From Ministeria vibrans ATCC 50519 (Eukaryota; Opisthokonta; Filasterea): a DNA stretch of 64,000 nt. The first letter of the stretch is position 1, and each line of letters starts with the position of its first letter. Shown one piece after another: positions 1 to 12,390 of the stretch. Position numbers and translations under genes: made by a program. The notes beneath the pieces were generated by a model, which saw only the letters and a program-made list of their open reading frames with translations, had not been told where the DNA came from and made no database searches. Location: NCBI GenBank assembly GCA_943704425.1, contig CALSCP010002792.1, positions 53,627-117,626 of the forward strand, given 5' to 3'.

Positions 1-3000
1 AATGTTGAGCTCGCCGTCGTTCACAAGAATGTACTCGGCGTCAAGCGTCACGTCCTTGCGAGCAAACTCGAGCACGCCGTCGATGAGAAGAAATCCCAGC
101 TTTGGTGTGTTGACATCAAGCATGACAGTGTGACCGGCAGGAATGACAACGCTCTCGCCGGCCGCAGGCGGGTTCTCGCCACCCCAGGTGTACTTGCTGG
201 ACCACAAATCGATGTAAGTGAATGAGGTGTGGTTGCCTACAGTCGACGCGCCCTGACCGGCAATGTGGACGCGCACATGATCGACAAAGGTGGTCGTCGA
301 ATTGGCGGTGTGACAGGTGATGAGGTTGGCGGAGGCGGTCGCGACAACGCAGGCGCGCTCACCAATGGTGACGGTCGGCGTGCCATTTGCGTCGAATCCC
401 GAACCGGTAATGGTGACGAGAACATTGCCACCGGTGCCGCCGAGCGACGGCGAGATTGTGGAGACGGCGGGCGTAAGCGATGTGCTAAAGGTGAACGAGG
501 AGGCAAGGGTGGAGTCGAGGGAATCGTCTTCAAGTGCCACCTTGACGACACAGACAGTGTCACTGGCTGGCACCGCCTCGTTGGCGCCCGTGTAGGCACC
601 GACACGACATGTGATGGACGAATCCGATGAGGCCGACACAACGCACGGTACGGAACAGACAGTGACCACGGAGTTGGCGTGGAATCCCGCGCCGCTCAGT
701 GTCAGATCGATGCCACCACCGTAGCTCGAGGTGACAGGACTCACCGTCGAGAGGCTCAACGGCACGTTGACTGCAGCCGGCGTGACGCTAGCATAGCCGG
801 CGGGTGCGGCGTGGACCTCGAGAGTGTACGAGCCGGCGGGTAGAGCGTCAGGCAGGGTACACACGACCGAAGAGGCGTTTGCAAGGGTTACGGTGCACAC
901 AAAGGCAGCGTCCTCCACGTCAATCAGCGTCACCTTGGTGCTGACGGTCGTGCCCAAGAGAGTTCCGCCAAGCGTGAGCTGTTCGCCGCCATTGGGTGAC
1001 GAAGACGACGTCGAAGTGACGGTGGGCGTCGAGGCGCTTGCCTGTTGAAACGTGCCCGACGAGGTGCTCCAGGTGACGCCCGAGTCGATGGAGACGGAGA
1101 CGGCGCTGGCCGAAGCCATGTCTGAGCCGGCATCGGTGGTGCACACAACGGTGTTCGAGTTGGCAAGCGAGTCGACGACACACTCCGCATCGTTGCCCAG
1201 CTTGACGCGGACCATATCCTCGTCGGTTGGCAGACCATGACCCGAAATGGTGAGAGAAGTGCCGCCGAGTGTTGAGCCGCTTGAGGGTGCGACAGCACCA
1301 AGTTCAAGGCGATGCGTGATCAGGGCCGATGTGTTGCTGCCGCTGAACTGGGCGACACCAGCGTTTGCAACGACAACCGAGACGGAACGTACGTTGGCGG
1401 GCGCCTCCGAAACGGTACAGGTGATCTGAGTGGCACTCTCGGTGACCACGGTACAGGGATACTCACCAATAGTGCCGATGTACACAGCAAGGACCGAAGG
1501 CGCGAACCCCGTGCCATTGATGGTGATGGTATCGCCCGCGACAACGGTCGGCGACGAGGCAGTGGCGCTCGCGACCCACGGGGTGAGCGCCTGATCGTAC
1601 TCAAAGGTACACTCGGACGCAGCCACACAGGCAGCGTGTGCGGTGCTTGCGACGCCACCGACAGCGATGGTCACGAGCTGAGCCTGGCTCGAACCCAACT
1701 GGTGGTGAAGTGCGACCGTTTCGGCGGCGAGGGGCGCGCCGAAGATGGATACTTCGTCGATGGAGACGGGACTTGAGCCGGCGCCAATAATCAGCTTCTC
1801 GTTGGTGTTGGCGGCGAGGGACTCGTCAACGGCAAGCGTGTACGACGCCACCAAAGCACCGTCGACAAACAGCGAAAGGGTGGTCGAAGAGGCGTCCATG
1901 GTCGTCTCAATGTTGGCGACCAGATGGTGCCAGGCACCGCCGACACTGACGACGGGACCCACGAGGACAGCGTAGTGACCGGACGCAAAGACGTTAGTGG
2001 CGTTCCAGGGTGACGTCTGCGACTTCACCAAGCGATGGTTGTTGATGCACGAGTCACACGCGTTAGGCGCACAGACGCTCGCGTTATGACCCGGCCACGA
2101 GACGCCCACCCAAAATTCGATGTGGCCGCACGAGTTGAGCACGAGCGCGTAGCCAATGCCCGAAACGAGAAGCTGCTCGAAGTCACCGGTGGGGTTGGCG
2201 GCGTCGTGACCACGCATCCACAACTCGACAGCCATGGAGGCGGCGTTGAGCGCGGGCACATAGGGCACACTGACTGTAGCAGTGGTGGCATTGAGAGCGA
2301 CGTTGTCGTCGACAGTAGCGTGAATACCGGTGGCCGTGCGGTAGGCACTCGGTCCCGAGTCGACGTACACACCAGTGGTAGAGATGTCGAGCGAGCCGGT
2401 GCTGACAACGGTCGACTCAACGACAGCATCGTCGAGCGACCACTGAGCAAGGGGGGCTGCTTGACGCACGGCGGCTGCGTAGCCATCGCTCGCCGTGTTG
2501 CTGGTGCGACAGGTGAGCTGCGACGAGCTGGCGACACTCGAGACGACACAAGGGCGACCACCAATGGAGACGAGGTTATTCGAGGGAGTGACCGAGTCAA
2601 AACCCGAGCCGGACACGACAATGGGGAGGCCACCGGAGGTGGCGCCGCTCGCAGGCGACATGCCGGTGACGGCCGGTGTGTGGACAAAGAGCACGTGGTT
2701 GGAGACGCCAGCGCCGTTCGCCGCATGTGCGACAAGCGGCACGAGCGATCCAACGGGTGTCTCTGTGTGCAGAGTACAGTTGACCTCGTTGTCGGCAATC
2801 TGACCGACAACCACGGTGCATGCCTGGGCAGCGAAGACGACGGAAAGATCCGCGGCAACCGAGCCAAAATTGCTACCACGAAGGGTCACGGCAGTGCTAA
2901 GAGGGCTCATGTGGGGCACAATGGCGCTAACATGGGGTGTGGCGCTACCCTCAAAGGAAAACGTAAGCGCTGAGGTGTCGACGACAACATCCTTGATGGT

Positions 3001-6000
3001 GACAATAGGCTTTGCAGAGAGGACGCTCGCGGCGAGCGAGCGCACGGTGATCGTACCGCGCATGTCGACCTCGCCGTGGGTGTTGGACACGTAGTAGTGA
3101 GTGCCGGGCTGTGAGAAGGCGCGTGAGTACGAGCCAATGCGCGATGCGGCACCGCTGATAAAGCCACCCTCGAGAGGTTCGGTGTCTGAGTCGCTGGCGA
3201 CCTCGACGACCGAGTGGAATGCGCCCAGAAAGACGTCGCCAACCCACGACCATGCAACCGAATCACCCACGTTAATGGTGAGGTCGCGCGGCGACCAGGC
3301 GTACCCGAGTCCCAAAGCGGCATTGGCCTCGGCCGTGTTGTTCACCTTGTGTGTGCTGCTTGCCGACGCGGTGACACACGTGATGGTCTCAGCAGACGTG
3401 TCAACCTGCGACACGACACAGTCGGTGTCGTCGGCGAGTGTGACACTGACATCACCCGCAACAGTGGTGGTGCCGGCGAGGCCGCTGAGGGAGAAGGTGA
3501 GAGTCTGGGCACCGCGGAGCGAGCCAGTGGTTGGGCTCAAGGTGGAGGCAACCAGAGCGTAGGCGAAGTCGGCGGCATTAGCGTTGACAGGAGTGGATGC
3601 ACCGGCCGAGGGGACGTGCACCGTGACGACATGTGTGCCGTCGATGTGTGCCGACGTAACACACTCGATGTTCGAATCGTTCACCGATGCGACGTTGACG
3701 ACACAGTTGGCGCTGTCAATGGCCACGGATATTTCGTTTGCACTCGTGTCGCCCACGAGGAAGTTTGCCCCAGTCAGTGTGATGGTAGTGCCACCAAGTC
3801 CGCTCCCGCTGTTGGGCGACACCGAAGAGACGGAAGGCGTGGCGGCGGCACTGTAGGTGAACGCGGAGACACTCGTGGCAGTCGGTGTGGTGCTGGAGCC
3901 AGTGGCGCTGACGGTGACGGCGACTGTGGCGGCGCCCGCGGTGGACGACGCAGGAAGCGTGCAATCAATGTGCGTCTCGTTACTGCTCACAATAGTACAG
4001 GCCTGGGCGGTCCCCGCATTTCCATTGGGGTACACGGTGACGGCGAGCTGATCGGCGACGGCCCCAAAGCCAGTACCAACCACGGTGATGGGTGTGGCAC
4101 CACCGAGCGAGGCGGTAGCATCCACACGCGGCAAGGCAACGCTGGTGATAGTGACACCAACAACGACGGTGGGGGTGCCGGAGGCGAGACCATTTGGGGA
4201 GACTGTAGCGGCGAGTGTGAAGGTGCCAGCGGGCTGGTCGAGCGCGAGCGAACAAACAATGGTCGAGCTGGTCGAGTCGGTGACGGTACAGAAGTTGTCG
4301 GTACCGACCTTGACGGTGACGTCGCTGCTGGACGCCGCGGCAATGTTGGAGCCGCTGAGAGTAATGGTGGAGCCGGGTGCAACGGGGTCGGTGGGTGCCA
4401 CAGTGGAGACAGTGGGAGCGGCGGCGGCGCTATACAGAAATGTGCAGTTGTCGGGGTTGGGACAAGAGGACGGAACGCCGTCGACGAAGGCACGCACAAA
4501 GCCCGACGAGACCACGGTTGGAACGCTGAGCCAGTCACCCGGGATGGGCGCGACCAGGAGACCACCAATGACGGTGCGCTCGATGGTCACGGCTGCGTTG
4601 ACGCCAGCAAGCGAGGTGTGCGTGAGGTTAAAGAGTGGCTGAGTACCACCGAGAGCGTCGAAGCGCACGTCCCAGGCGACGCCAAGGCACTTGTCGGAGG
4701 GCGAGGTGGATGCCTCGGTGACGGTGATATTTGCGCCGTACACGCGAGCGGCTTCGAGAGCGTTGGTGACCTCATCCGTAGTCATGTTTGCAAACAAGTT
4801 GGTGGTGACGCCGCTGCGAGAGAGACGGAACGAGCCGGCGAGGGGTTCGGGGAGCTCGTTGATACTGGCAACAACGACGGACACATTGAGAGCGTTGGAG
4901 GAGACCTCAAGGTCCGAGGGGTCCGCAACGACCAGGGGAAGATCGGAGGCGCACTGGTTGGGCAAGGGTGTGAAGGCAAGGGTCCACGAGCCGAAAGTAT
5001 CCGAGGTGACGGCGACATCGGCAATGGCAATGTTGTTTGGGGTGGCGGCGGTCTCGTCGCGCACGACAGTGCGTGCCTTGGACGCGATGGAAAATTCGTC
5101 GATGTAGAATTCGCCGCCCTCGAACGAGTTTGAGCTGATGGGGCGGTACCAAATGAGAGCGGTGATGCGACGATCGGGATCGTAGCCCATCGAGTCTTGT
5201 AGCTGGTTGTTGATGTTGATACAAGTGTAGTGCCAGTCGTCGTCGCGCGTGACAGTGTGTCCGACCGTGTTGAACGACGCCACCTTGGCGTAGTTGTGCG
5301 ACGGCTCCGCCGTGACCTCGACCGATTTCCAGTTGTGGCCGCTCACATCGTCAACCTTGATGAGCATAGTGACGCGCGAGGCCGGAGGAATGCGGTAGGC
5401 AGTACAGATGAAAGGGTGCGACTTGACCTTGAAGCCAGTGGAGCCCTGGCCACTCTCGGCGTTGGACGAGTCCTCAAAGTTGCGACCGTACGAGTTTGAC
5501 ATGTAAAGCGACTTGGCGCCACAAAAGGACGTTGTCTCGACAATTTCCGGCGTGACACTATCGCGCTTGCCCCACAAGTCGTCGACTGTCTCGAAGGTGT
5601 CGACGTCAAAGGATTCGCCTCCATTTGTATTGACGGTGCACTTGTTGCGGCTGAGGTTGAGGACGGCGTCGTGCACCTCTGCGGTGGTTGCGTTGACGTC
5701 GAGCGGAGCGGTGGTGCGGTTGCCAAAGCTGAGGGTGAACGAGCCGGTGGTCTCCTCGAAGTTTTCAATGGTGACCGACTGACGAGCAGGAAAGATTTCG
5801 GTGCTGATGCTGATGCGCTGGACCTCTTGGATGGCGCGATGAGTCTGGTTGCGCGTGTAGGCGCTCTCGTGGAAGAAAGCGCCGACATTGAGAAATTCCT
5901 CGCCATTGTTCTCCTTGAGGAGCACCTCAACCAGGTAGTGGGTGCCAGCGACCAACTGGAGCGGGCTGCTCTGTTGCCCCGTAAGTTGGTCGAAGCGGAC

Positions 6001-6585
6001 GAAGGAACTGACTGCCTTGGAGACGTAGGCAATTTTGGTGAGGCCCGCAGCGGTGGCGTCGGTGCTGAGGAATAGCTCGCTGTCGTCGTCCGACGCGACC
6101 ATGAGGGTGTAGGTGCCGGAGAAGGGGACGCGCAGGAGCGAACGGTAGCGCACGCCAAACTCGTTCATGTTCGTGGCCGGGTGATATGCGAGTTCGTCGA
6201 CGATAATGGATGAGTCGGGGCTGTTGGGGTAGCGAGCGTCGGCGGTGAGCGACGACACATCGGCGCCAGCAATAGAACCCCAAAAATCACGAAGGGCGCC
6301 ACGCGAGCCAGGCACAACCGAGTCGACGCTGGCAGGGGCAGAGCCGCGAGAGCCGGTGATGCAGGTGGCGCGTGTGCCGTTGTGTGAAACGGACACAATG
6401 GTACAGGCAATGTCGGTGGAGGCACTGACGGAAATGGCAATGGAGACACGCGACGCGTCAAAGCCGAATCCCTGGCCAAAGAGTGTCAGGGTGGTGCCGC
6501 CGACAAGTGAGCCAGCGGCGGGCGAGATGCGGTCAATGACGGGGTACACTTGATGGTTGTACAGGCGCCCGTCACGAGACACGAG
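1..6585 (-). CDS. Fibrocystin-L (PKHD1L1)-like giant surface protein, partial
   Basis: One uninterrupted minus-strand frame (codons end on multiples of 3) runs from an acceptor at 6585 (TTAACAG|CTCG) to the window edge, about 2195 codons. Order from the N-terminal side: an IPT/TIG domain (6545-6350), a PA14 domain (about 6150-5830), a beta-sandwich-like stretch (5760-5080), four more IPT/TIG domains (4420-3350), a cupredoxin-like domain (3310-3040), two IPT (2940-2510), a LamG-like domain (2450-1690), five IPT (1590-300) and the start of a G8 domain (about 215-1). IPT units show the typical S-P-x-x-G...GG-T...G-x-x-F core with paired Cys. IPT plus PA14 plus G8 is the signature of the PKHD1/PKHD1L1 family of large single-pass membrane or secreted proteins. 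The 5' exon(s) with the signal peptide and the 3' part with the rest of G8, PbH1 repeats and membrane anchor are not in the window. The antisense Gly/Asp-rich open frames here are shadows. Confidence 0.85.
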
Positions 6586-6711
6586 CTGTTAAGACAGGGA
6601 AGAAGAGATCAGGGAGGTGATTGCGACGGGTTGTGTTGTGTTGTGTTTTTTTTTTTTTTTTTTTTTCTTTTTTTTTTTTTTTCTCTCTCCTCTTTCCACT
6701 TTCCTTTTCAG
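6586..6711. other. Gap between two 5'-truncated divergent genes, with poly-T tract
   Basis: Both flanking exons start with splice acceptors pointing into this 126 bp gap: minus-strand CAG before 6585 and plus-strand TTTTCAG before 6712. Each gene therefore needs an upstream exon, yet no convincing first exon of either fits here. A plus ATG at 6553 is in frame with 6712 only by reading through the poly-T. The middle (about 6646-6683) is nearly pure T. A misjoin at the homopolymer is the simplest reading. Confidence 0.6.
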
Positions 6712-7717
6712 CTCACTGGCGAAGAGTACACCATCAAGACGTACGGCCGTGGCATCGACGATGTGTATCGGATGGCGTTGAGATATTTCCAGAACGGTAC
6801 GTGTGCTGGGTCGTCGCGTGGAGCGAGAGGCAGGCGAGCAGACGCCGACACGGCAGTGCGGCTGTGTCGGTGCAGCGCGCGTCGCGTTGGATGTGCTGCC
6901 GTGGCACTCCACGCCCACCCCCTGCCCCGCTCTCTCTCTCTTCCTTGCATCCGCCTACACCCCGTCTACCCTACTCGATGGATCCTTTGCGAATCCGTTG
7001 CGCTCCATCTCTCGTTTGTTTGTGCAATGATTCCCTTTCTCGTCGTGTCTCCTCTTTTTTTTCTTCTTCTTTCTCTCCCTCCTCTCGTCGTTTCTGTCTG
7101 CTCTGCTGGTGCCTTTTTGCATTGAAAGCAGCGTGCACTCCACCATCCTACTAAACTGATGCTGGGCTCTTCACGGGGCGTGCGTAGAGGAGGGCAAAAT
7201 CAAGCTGCACTACGATCACAAATCACGCCTGTACGCCTTCCGCAAGCAAATTCGAGTTGGGCCGTACAGCGAGGAGAAGATGCCCGAGCTGGGCTTCTTT
7301 GACTTTGTTGGTCGTGATCGAAGGTGAGAAAGAGAGAGTGGACGGGGGAGCGAGGAGAAAAAGCACAGTGCCACATTGGGTTTGTGCGTGTCCATGAGTG
7401 TTTGTTCCTGCATAATGATTTACCGTTGGCTGCCCGTTTTATTAGGAACGCATGGCAACAATTGGGAAGCATGAGTAAGGAGGAAGCCATGACATGTTTC
7501 ATACAGTTGCTGGAGGAACTGGTTCCCGAATGGGTGGCCTGGGCACACGACGAGATCAAGGCGATTGAGGAAGCGGAGCGACTTGAGGCGGAGCTCAAGG
7601 CTCGCGAAGAACGACGAAGGCGAGAGGTCGCCGAGAGAGAAGAACGACGTCGCGCCGAAATGGCTGCAGCAGCAGCGGCCGCAGCAGCATCAGTAGCGTC
7701 GCCACAACAGAGACAAG

Positions 7718-7752
<35 letters not shown>

Positions 7753-8335
7753 AAACAGCAACAACAAGAGGCGTCGTCGACTGCCTCAAGTTCGGCACAA
7801 CCACAGGGAATTGTACCTCTGGAGTCGCACAAGGGCAGTGAGGGCGGCGAGGCACGCGTCGCTGGCTTCATTACGGCTGCAGCGGCAGACGAAGACGCGC
7901 ACCTGGTCATTGGTAACACACTCGATATGCCCCCAACCCTTCAAATTTTCTCATCTTACATAATTCCTGTCTGTTTTGGGGTGCGTAGGTCGAGGAGAAA
8001 CGGTGACAGTGCGGTGTCCGGCAACGACACCAGGCAACCTGACCACATGGGAGTTTGCAACGGAAGCATACGACATTGGGTTTGGGGTTGCGTTTGAGTT
8101 CAGTCGCAAGACGACGGCGGACACGAGCGAGGAAGGGCCCTCGGAGACCATTGTCGAGACCATCCTGCCTCTCAACCGCTGTGATAGCTACAGTGACGTC
8201 ATGCGCGGTGGCCATGTGTGTGCCCAGTCGGGTGTCTACCTCCTCAAGTTTGACAACAGCTTTTCTCTTCTCCGCTCCAAGAACCTTTACTACCATGTCT
8301 ACTCTCGCTCTTTCCCTCAATCCCAAAAGCAATGA
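6712..8335 (+). CDS. ACBD3: ACBD3/GCP60-like Golgi protein (ACBP + GOLD), 5' partial
   Basis: Exons 6712-6796, 7188-7323, 7446-7912 and 7989-8335 join in phase to about 344 residues. The first two exons and the start of the third encode an acyl-CoA-binding-protein fold; GFFDFVGRDRR and ALGSMSKEEAM are close to the matching stretch of human ACBD3. A charged helix rich in E/R follows, then a poly-Gln run from a (CAA)n tract at 7717-7755. The last exon encodes a GOLD beta-sandwich ending near the C-terminus (LYYHVYSRSF). In animals ACBD3 is a peripheral Golgi adaptor that binds giantin/golgins and PI4KB through GOLD. The N-terminal exon is missing: 6712 follows a splice acceptor and no in-phase start exon lies upstream. 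Family call is firm; completeness is not. Confidence 0.82.
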
Positions 8336-8399
8336 ATAATCCCTCAAACAATGAATCATCCCTCAAACAATGAATTATCCATCAAACAACGAATCATCG
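8331..8399. repeat. Short tandem repeat after ACBD3 stop
   Basis: About four imperfect copies of an 18-19 bp unit built on AATGAATCATCCCTCAAAC begin at the ACBD3 stop codon and fill half of the 126 bp gap to the convergent PINX1 gene. The first copy overlaps the last codons. Confidence 0.7.
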
Positions 8400-8461
8400 T
8401 GTGGTCCTCTTACTCAGTTACAATCTTATTGTATTATTTTGTTGTTGTTGGGCACTGCCCA

Positions 8462-9710
8462 TCACTCTTTGTTCTTCTTCTGCTTCCGTTTGGCCTTTTC
8501 CTCTTTGCGTGCGCGTTTTGCTTCGCGTCGCTCTTCCTCCTCTCTCTCCTCTGCATTCCGCTTTTGCCCGTCTTCGTCGCGCTGTCTCTTCTTACTGCGC
8601 TTCTTCTCCTTCTTCTTTCGCGCCTCCTCTGCCGCTTCTTCTGCTTCCTCTTCTTCTTCCTTTTGTTTGCGCTCCTTGCGCTCTCGCTTCTTCTGTTCCT
8701 TCTTCAGTTTCTTAGCCGGCATGCTGTCGGCGTCTTCCGTCACAACAGGTCGCTCAACGACCGTCTGCTCCTGCGCAATCGTGAAACCCAGTCCCATGGG
8801 CCGTCTTTCATCCTCATCGTCGTCCTCCTTCTCCTCTTGCTCCTCCTCGTCGTCGTCATCATCACTTGCATCGCGCGACGTGCCCACGGACATGGAAACA
8901 CCGCGTTTGCGCGACGCAAGGTACGCCTCCATGCTGGTGGCGCTTGTGGTAAATTCATACTCTTGGATAACTCCCTTGGTGGGAGTCGCAGTCGTCGACT
9001 TGGATGATCCTTCCTCGGCATCGTCATCACTTGCCGCAGCACTTTGAGTGGCACTCGTCGGTGTGCTCTCGACACGCTGACCAAGAATCATCGCCATGTC
9101 ACGTTCGCTAAGGATGGGAGATCAGTCTGTTGGAGCTTTTCTGGCGAGCTCGTCAGGCTCAACCTTACCTGTACTTTGCCGCATCCTTGTTCGCCACAAA
9201 GCGACGGTAGAAGAGACGCTTAGTGCTGGCTGCGCAGTCTTGCAAGTAGGTCGTGTTGCTCTCCGTTTTCGCATCGACATCCTTGGCGGTGTCCTCGCTA
9301 ATGCGCGACAGCAGACTGCTGTACGCATCCTGAACCTGAAGCCAGTTGTCGTCCACACGCTGTGTCACCCCCAAACCACGGTTGTCCACGTTCTTTTTCA
9401 CCTGAACAACAGCAAAATGTGAGACATTAAAAAAAAAAAAAGTCATAAAAAAAAGGCGGATGCGCAAGTGACTGTGAGCGAAACGCTCGTGGACAAACAG
9501 GCATCTGCGCGACAGCTACACTCCTACCTTGACGTGTTCAAGCGTTCCCTTGCCTTCGCGGCCCAGCCCGGCGCCCTCCTTCCAGCCCATGCCGGCCAGC
9601 AGCTTGTGCCCGTACTTGCTCGTGTCCCGGCTCCACTCGGTGTTGTTGGGGTCGCCCGCCCACTTGGCCTTGCGTCGCCCTCGAGGATTCACCGAACTGA
9701 CCACCTCCAT
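8462..9710 (-). CDS. PINX1: PINX1-like G-patch protein
   Basis: Exons 9710-9528, 9401-9169 and 9107-8462 give 353 residues from ATG at 9710. The first exon is the conserved PINX1 start: a basic W-A-x-D-P-x-N-T-x-W stretch followed by a G-patch (LLAGMGWKEGAGLGREGKG). The second exon continues the conserved V-K-x-N...G-L-G and D-N-W segment. The C-terminal half is a highly charged tail: an acidic D/E run, then alternating K/R and E. PINX1/Gno1 proteins act in the nucleolus in pre-rRNA maturation with the helicase Prp43/DHX15, and in animals also bind telomerase. The charged tail is low complexity and its exact length could vary. It is convergent with ACBD3 and divergent from IFT54. Confidence 0.88.
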
Positions 9711-9906
9711 TGCAACAGAAAAGAAAGAGAATTAGAGAAAATGTGTGTGTTAAAACAGTTAAATGAAAATTGGAAAAAACGAAAAAGAAGGGTAACTAAG
9801 TTTTCAAATTTCACCTTTTTTTTGTCTCTCACATCGTACACTCTCAAGCATCACCAACTACCAGATTCATACTCAATCATTAAGCATAGCAGCAAGTGGT
9901 GTGGAG
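9711..9906. promoter_or_regulatory. Divergent promoter region PINX1 / IFT54
   Basis: The two start codons face away from each other across 196 bp of AT-rich sequence, so both promoters must lie here or in the first exons. No TATA box is clear; one ATTGG (reverse CCAAT) is present but expected by chance at this length. Confidence 0.5.
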
Positions 9907-12317
9907 ATGGCCGATGATCAATTACAATCGTAAGTACAAGGGTGATTGCTCTCATCGCCCCTGACAACCAAAGGGACGTCGCCGTTGCTTTGTTCTCCCT
10001 AGCATGATTGCCTTGACGCAAGAGACGCTCGGCGCCATCATATCGAAACCTCCTTTGACAGCGCGGCTCTTAAAACAGCCTCCATTCCGTTACCTTCATG
10101 ATATCACAACAGAGGTGCCTCTTTCATTTCGTATTCTTTCTTTTTGAACTTTTTTTTTTGTTTCGCTCTGTTGTAGCTCATTCGAAGCACCGGGACCTTT
10201 GATGGTCTGTACACTGCCGAGGAGGTATGCAATACATGTCTGTCAGCGTGGCTGACTGTCGCTGGCTCGTGCGTAGATGATGTCAGAGAATGTCCAAGAC
10301 AAAGCGAGCAAGCTGGCGTTCCTTCAGAAGCTGATTGACGCTGTGAGCATTGCCGTTGGCCAACAATGCCCCGCTCGGGCGCTCAAGATTGCCGCTGGAC
10401 ACGAACCGGAGAACACCAACACACTGCTGCACATGCTTGCGCAAGTGGTTCACGAAAAATGCGACCATCGTGACGCGACACGCAGAGTGCTCGAGGGCGA
10501 AAAATTTGCGGACACTTCCAGCCAAGTTAAGAAGGAGAAGGCACCCAAAGAGAAGGACAAAGAGTCAAGGTCATCGTCAAAGAGCGAAAAAACGGAAAAG
10601 AGCAGCAAGAGCAAGTCGAGCAAGGATAAGGAGGGCTCCCGAGACAAGGCGAAGAGTAGCTCGGAATCCAAGAGCTCCTCCTCAAGTTCGAAAGAAGCAA
10701 AGAAATCGTCGTCGTCTGCAACCACAAAAACAACAACACCACCTGATGCAACAGCATCATCCATTGCCACCGCCACTACCACCAAAAAAACATCGACATC
10801 ATCCAAGGGTCATGCGAGTGCCACTAGTGTAACGTCGCCTTCGTCATCACGGAAAATATCCGACTCGTCGAAAACGTCAAAGCCACCATCGGGGGCAACA
10901 GCAGGGACAGCTGCTTCGTCGTCGTCAAGCAAGAAGAGGGACAAGGAAAAGGGAGAGAAGAAACGAGAGTCGAAGACCGAGAAGAGAGACAAGTCAAAGA
11001 CAAGTCGGCGGAGTCACGCGCAAGACACAGCAGCGGTGGAGACGCACAAGCATCGCGGTCACGTCATTGACACTAGCGACGACGACGATGGTGGACGTGA
11101 CCAAGGCGCAAGCACGGTTGTGCGGCCCATGTCGGCCGCGGGACACCATCGAGGGAGCGAGGGGATGCCTCGACGGCACTTTGAGGAGAGCGACGACGAC
11201 AACGATGCGGATGCAGACCGAGCTGTCGCTGCGGGTGCCGGTGTCGATGACTTTCATGGGGGTCTTCCTGGAGGGGTTCCGCAGGGGCGGGCAAGTACAG
11301 CTCGCAAACGGCCGCCCAAGACGATCCGGTCGACAGGCGATGAGACAAGCGCAACGAGCAGTGTGGTTCAGGTGGAGAAACGAGTGGGGGGGATTCTGGG
11401 GGATGGGGCAGGGGATGGGGCACTCGCGTCAGACGTCGACGACGAGGATGACGAAGACAACGCGGTTGTAGACGAGAGCAAGCAGACTGCAGTAAAGGCT
11501 GGCCACGATAACGTTCATGCGAGCGATGAGGTATTGATTCCAAATAGGAAGAGAACACAAAAACAGCACAGTCACTAATCAGTTGTGTGCCTCTGTCTAG
11601 TATGAAGCGGGTGATGTGTTTCAAGGGGGACTGGTGCGCAAGCTGGAGGCGACGGCACAACAGTTGGGGGGACGCAGTGGTGGCAAGAAGGGCGACGACG
11701 ATGAAGGGCTTGGGAACAAAGAGCAGACCAAGAAGGAGGTGAGTGAAACATGACGTTTTTTTTTTGTTGTTGTTGTTGTTGTTGTTTTGACGATTGTTTT
11801 TTTACTAAAATAGGTGGAGAAGTTGAGGGGGATGGTACAGACACTGTGCCGAAGCGCAAATCCACTGGCAAAGGCAATGGATTATGTTCAGGAAGACATG
11901 GAAAGGTATTAGAGAGAGAGGAACGGACATTCGTCTCCAGGACGACACTGATTGTCAAATTAGGTCTTGTCTCAACAAATTTTTTCTCCCTCTGACTGTC
12001 TTGTTCGTGACTTTCTAGTATGCAACGAGAACTACGAATGTGGCAGGAAGAGAACAAAGCACACGAGAAGCGCCTCAAGGAAGAACGCTCGTACGAGACC
12101 CAATCAACAATCTCACATTCCTGCGTAACGCGCGTATCATTTGTGATTCTATTGTAGTGCCACCGACGCGTCGCTGGAGCCACTGCGGGCGCGAGTCGGG
12201 TATCTGGAGGCACAGGTAGAACAGGAGGCAGACAAGATTAACTCGCTCAAAACGGACATGGCCAAGAACGCACGAACCATCCAGCAGCTTCTGCAGAGTG
12301 TCATTGCTTCCCATTAA
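9907..12317 (+). CDS. IFT54: Intraflagellar transport protein 54 (TRAF3IP1/MIP-T3)
   Basis: Eight exons (9907-9929, 10003-10114, 10177-10224, 10277-11530, 11601-11738, 11814-11905, 12019-12090, 12158-12317) join in phase to 632 residues. The N-terminus is the IFT54 calponin-homology-like domain ([20 protein letters not shown], then [17 protein letters not shown] and AGHEPENTN). The middle is a long K/S/E/D-rich disordered region. The last four exons form the C-terminal coiled coil, with [16 protein letters not shown] matching the family. IFT54 is an IFT-B subunit: the CH-like domain binds tubulin/microtubules and the coiled coil pairs with IFT20. It implies the organism builds a cilium. Fit to the family is excellent over both ends; the disordered centre is not conserved. 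Confidence 0.93.
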
Positions 12318-12390
12318 AAATGAACCATAATTATTATTATTATTATCATTATTATTATTATAGTTTTGTTGCTTAACATTTACTGTACAA

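Noticed and set aside
2025-2973. Long open frames on both strands
   Set aside because: Both lie out of frame with, or antisense to, the IPT/LamG region; neither shows domains or spaced conserved residues.
3214-5133. A 639-codon plus-strand open frame rich in Gly, Asp and Arg
   Set aside because: It is antisense to the fibrocystin-like exon, whose IPT domains explain the sequence; the composition follows from codon bias on the other strand.
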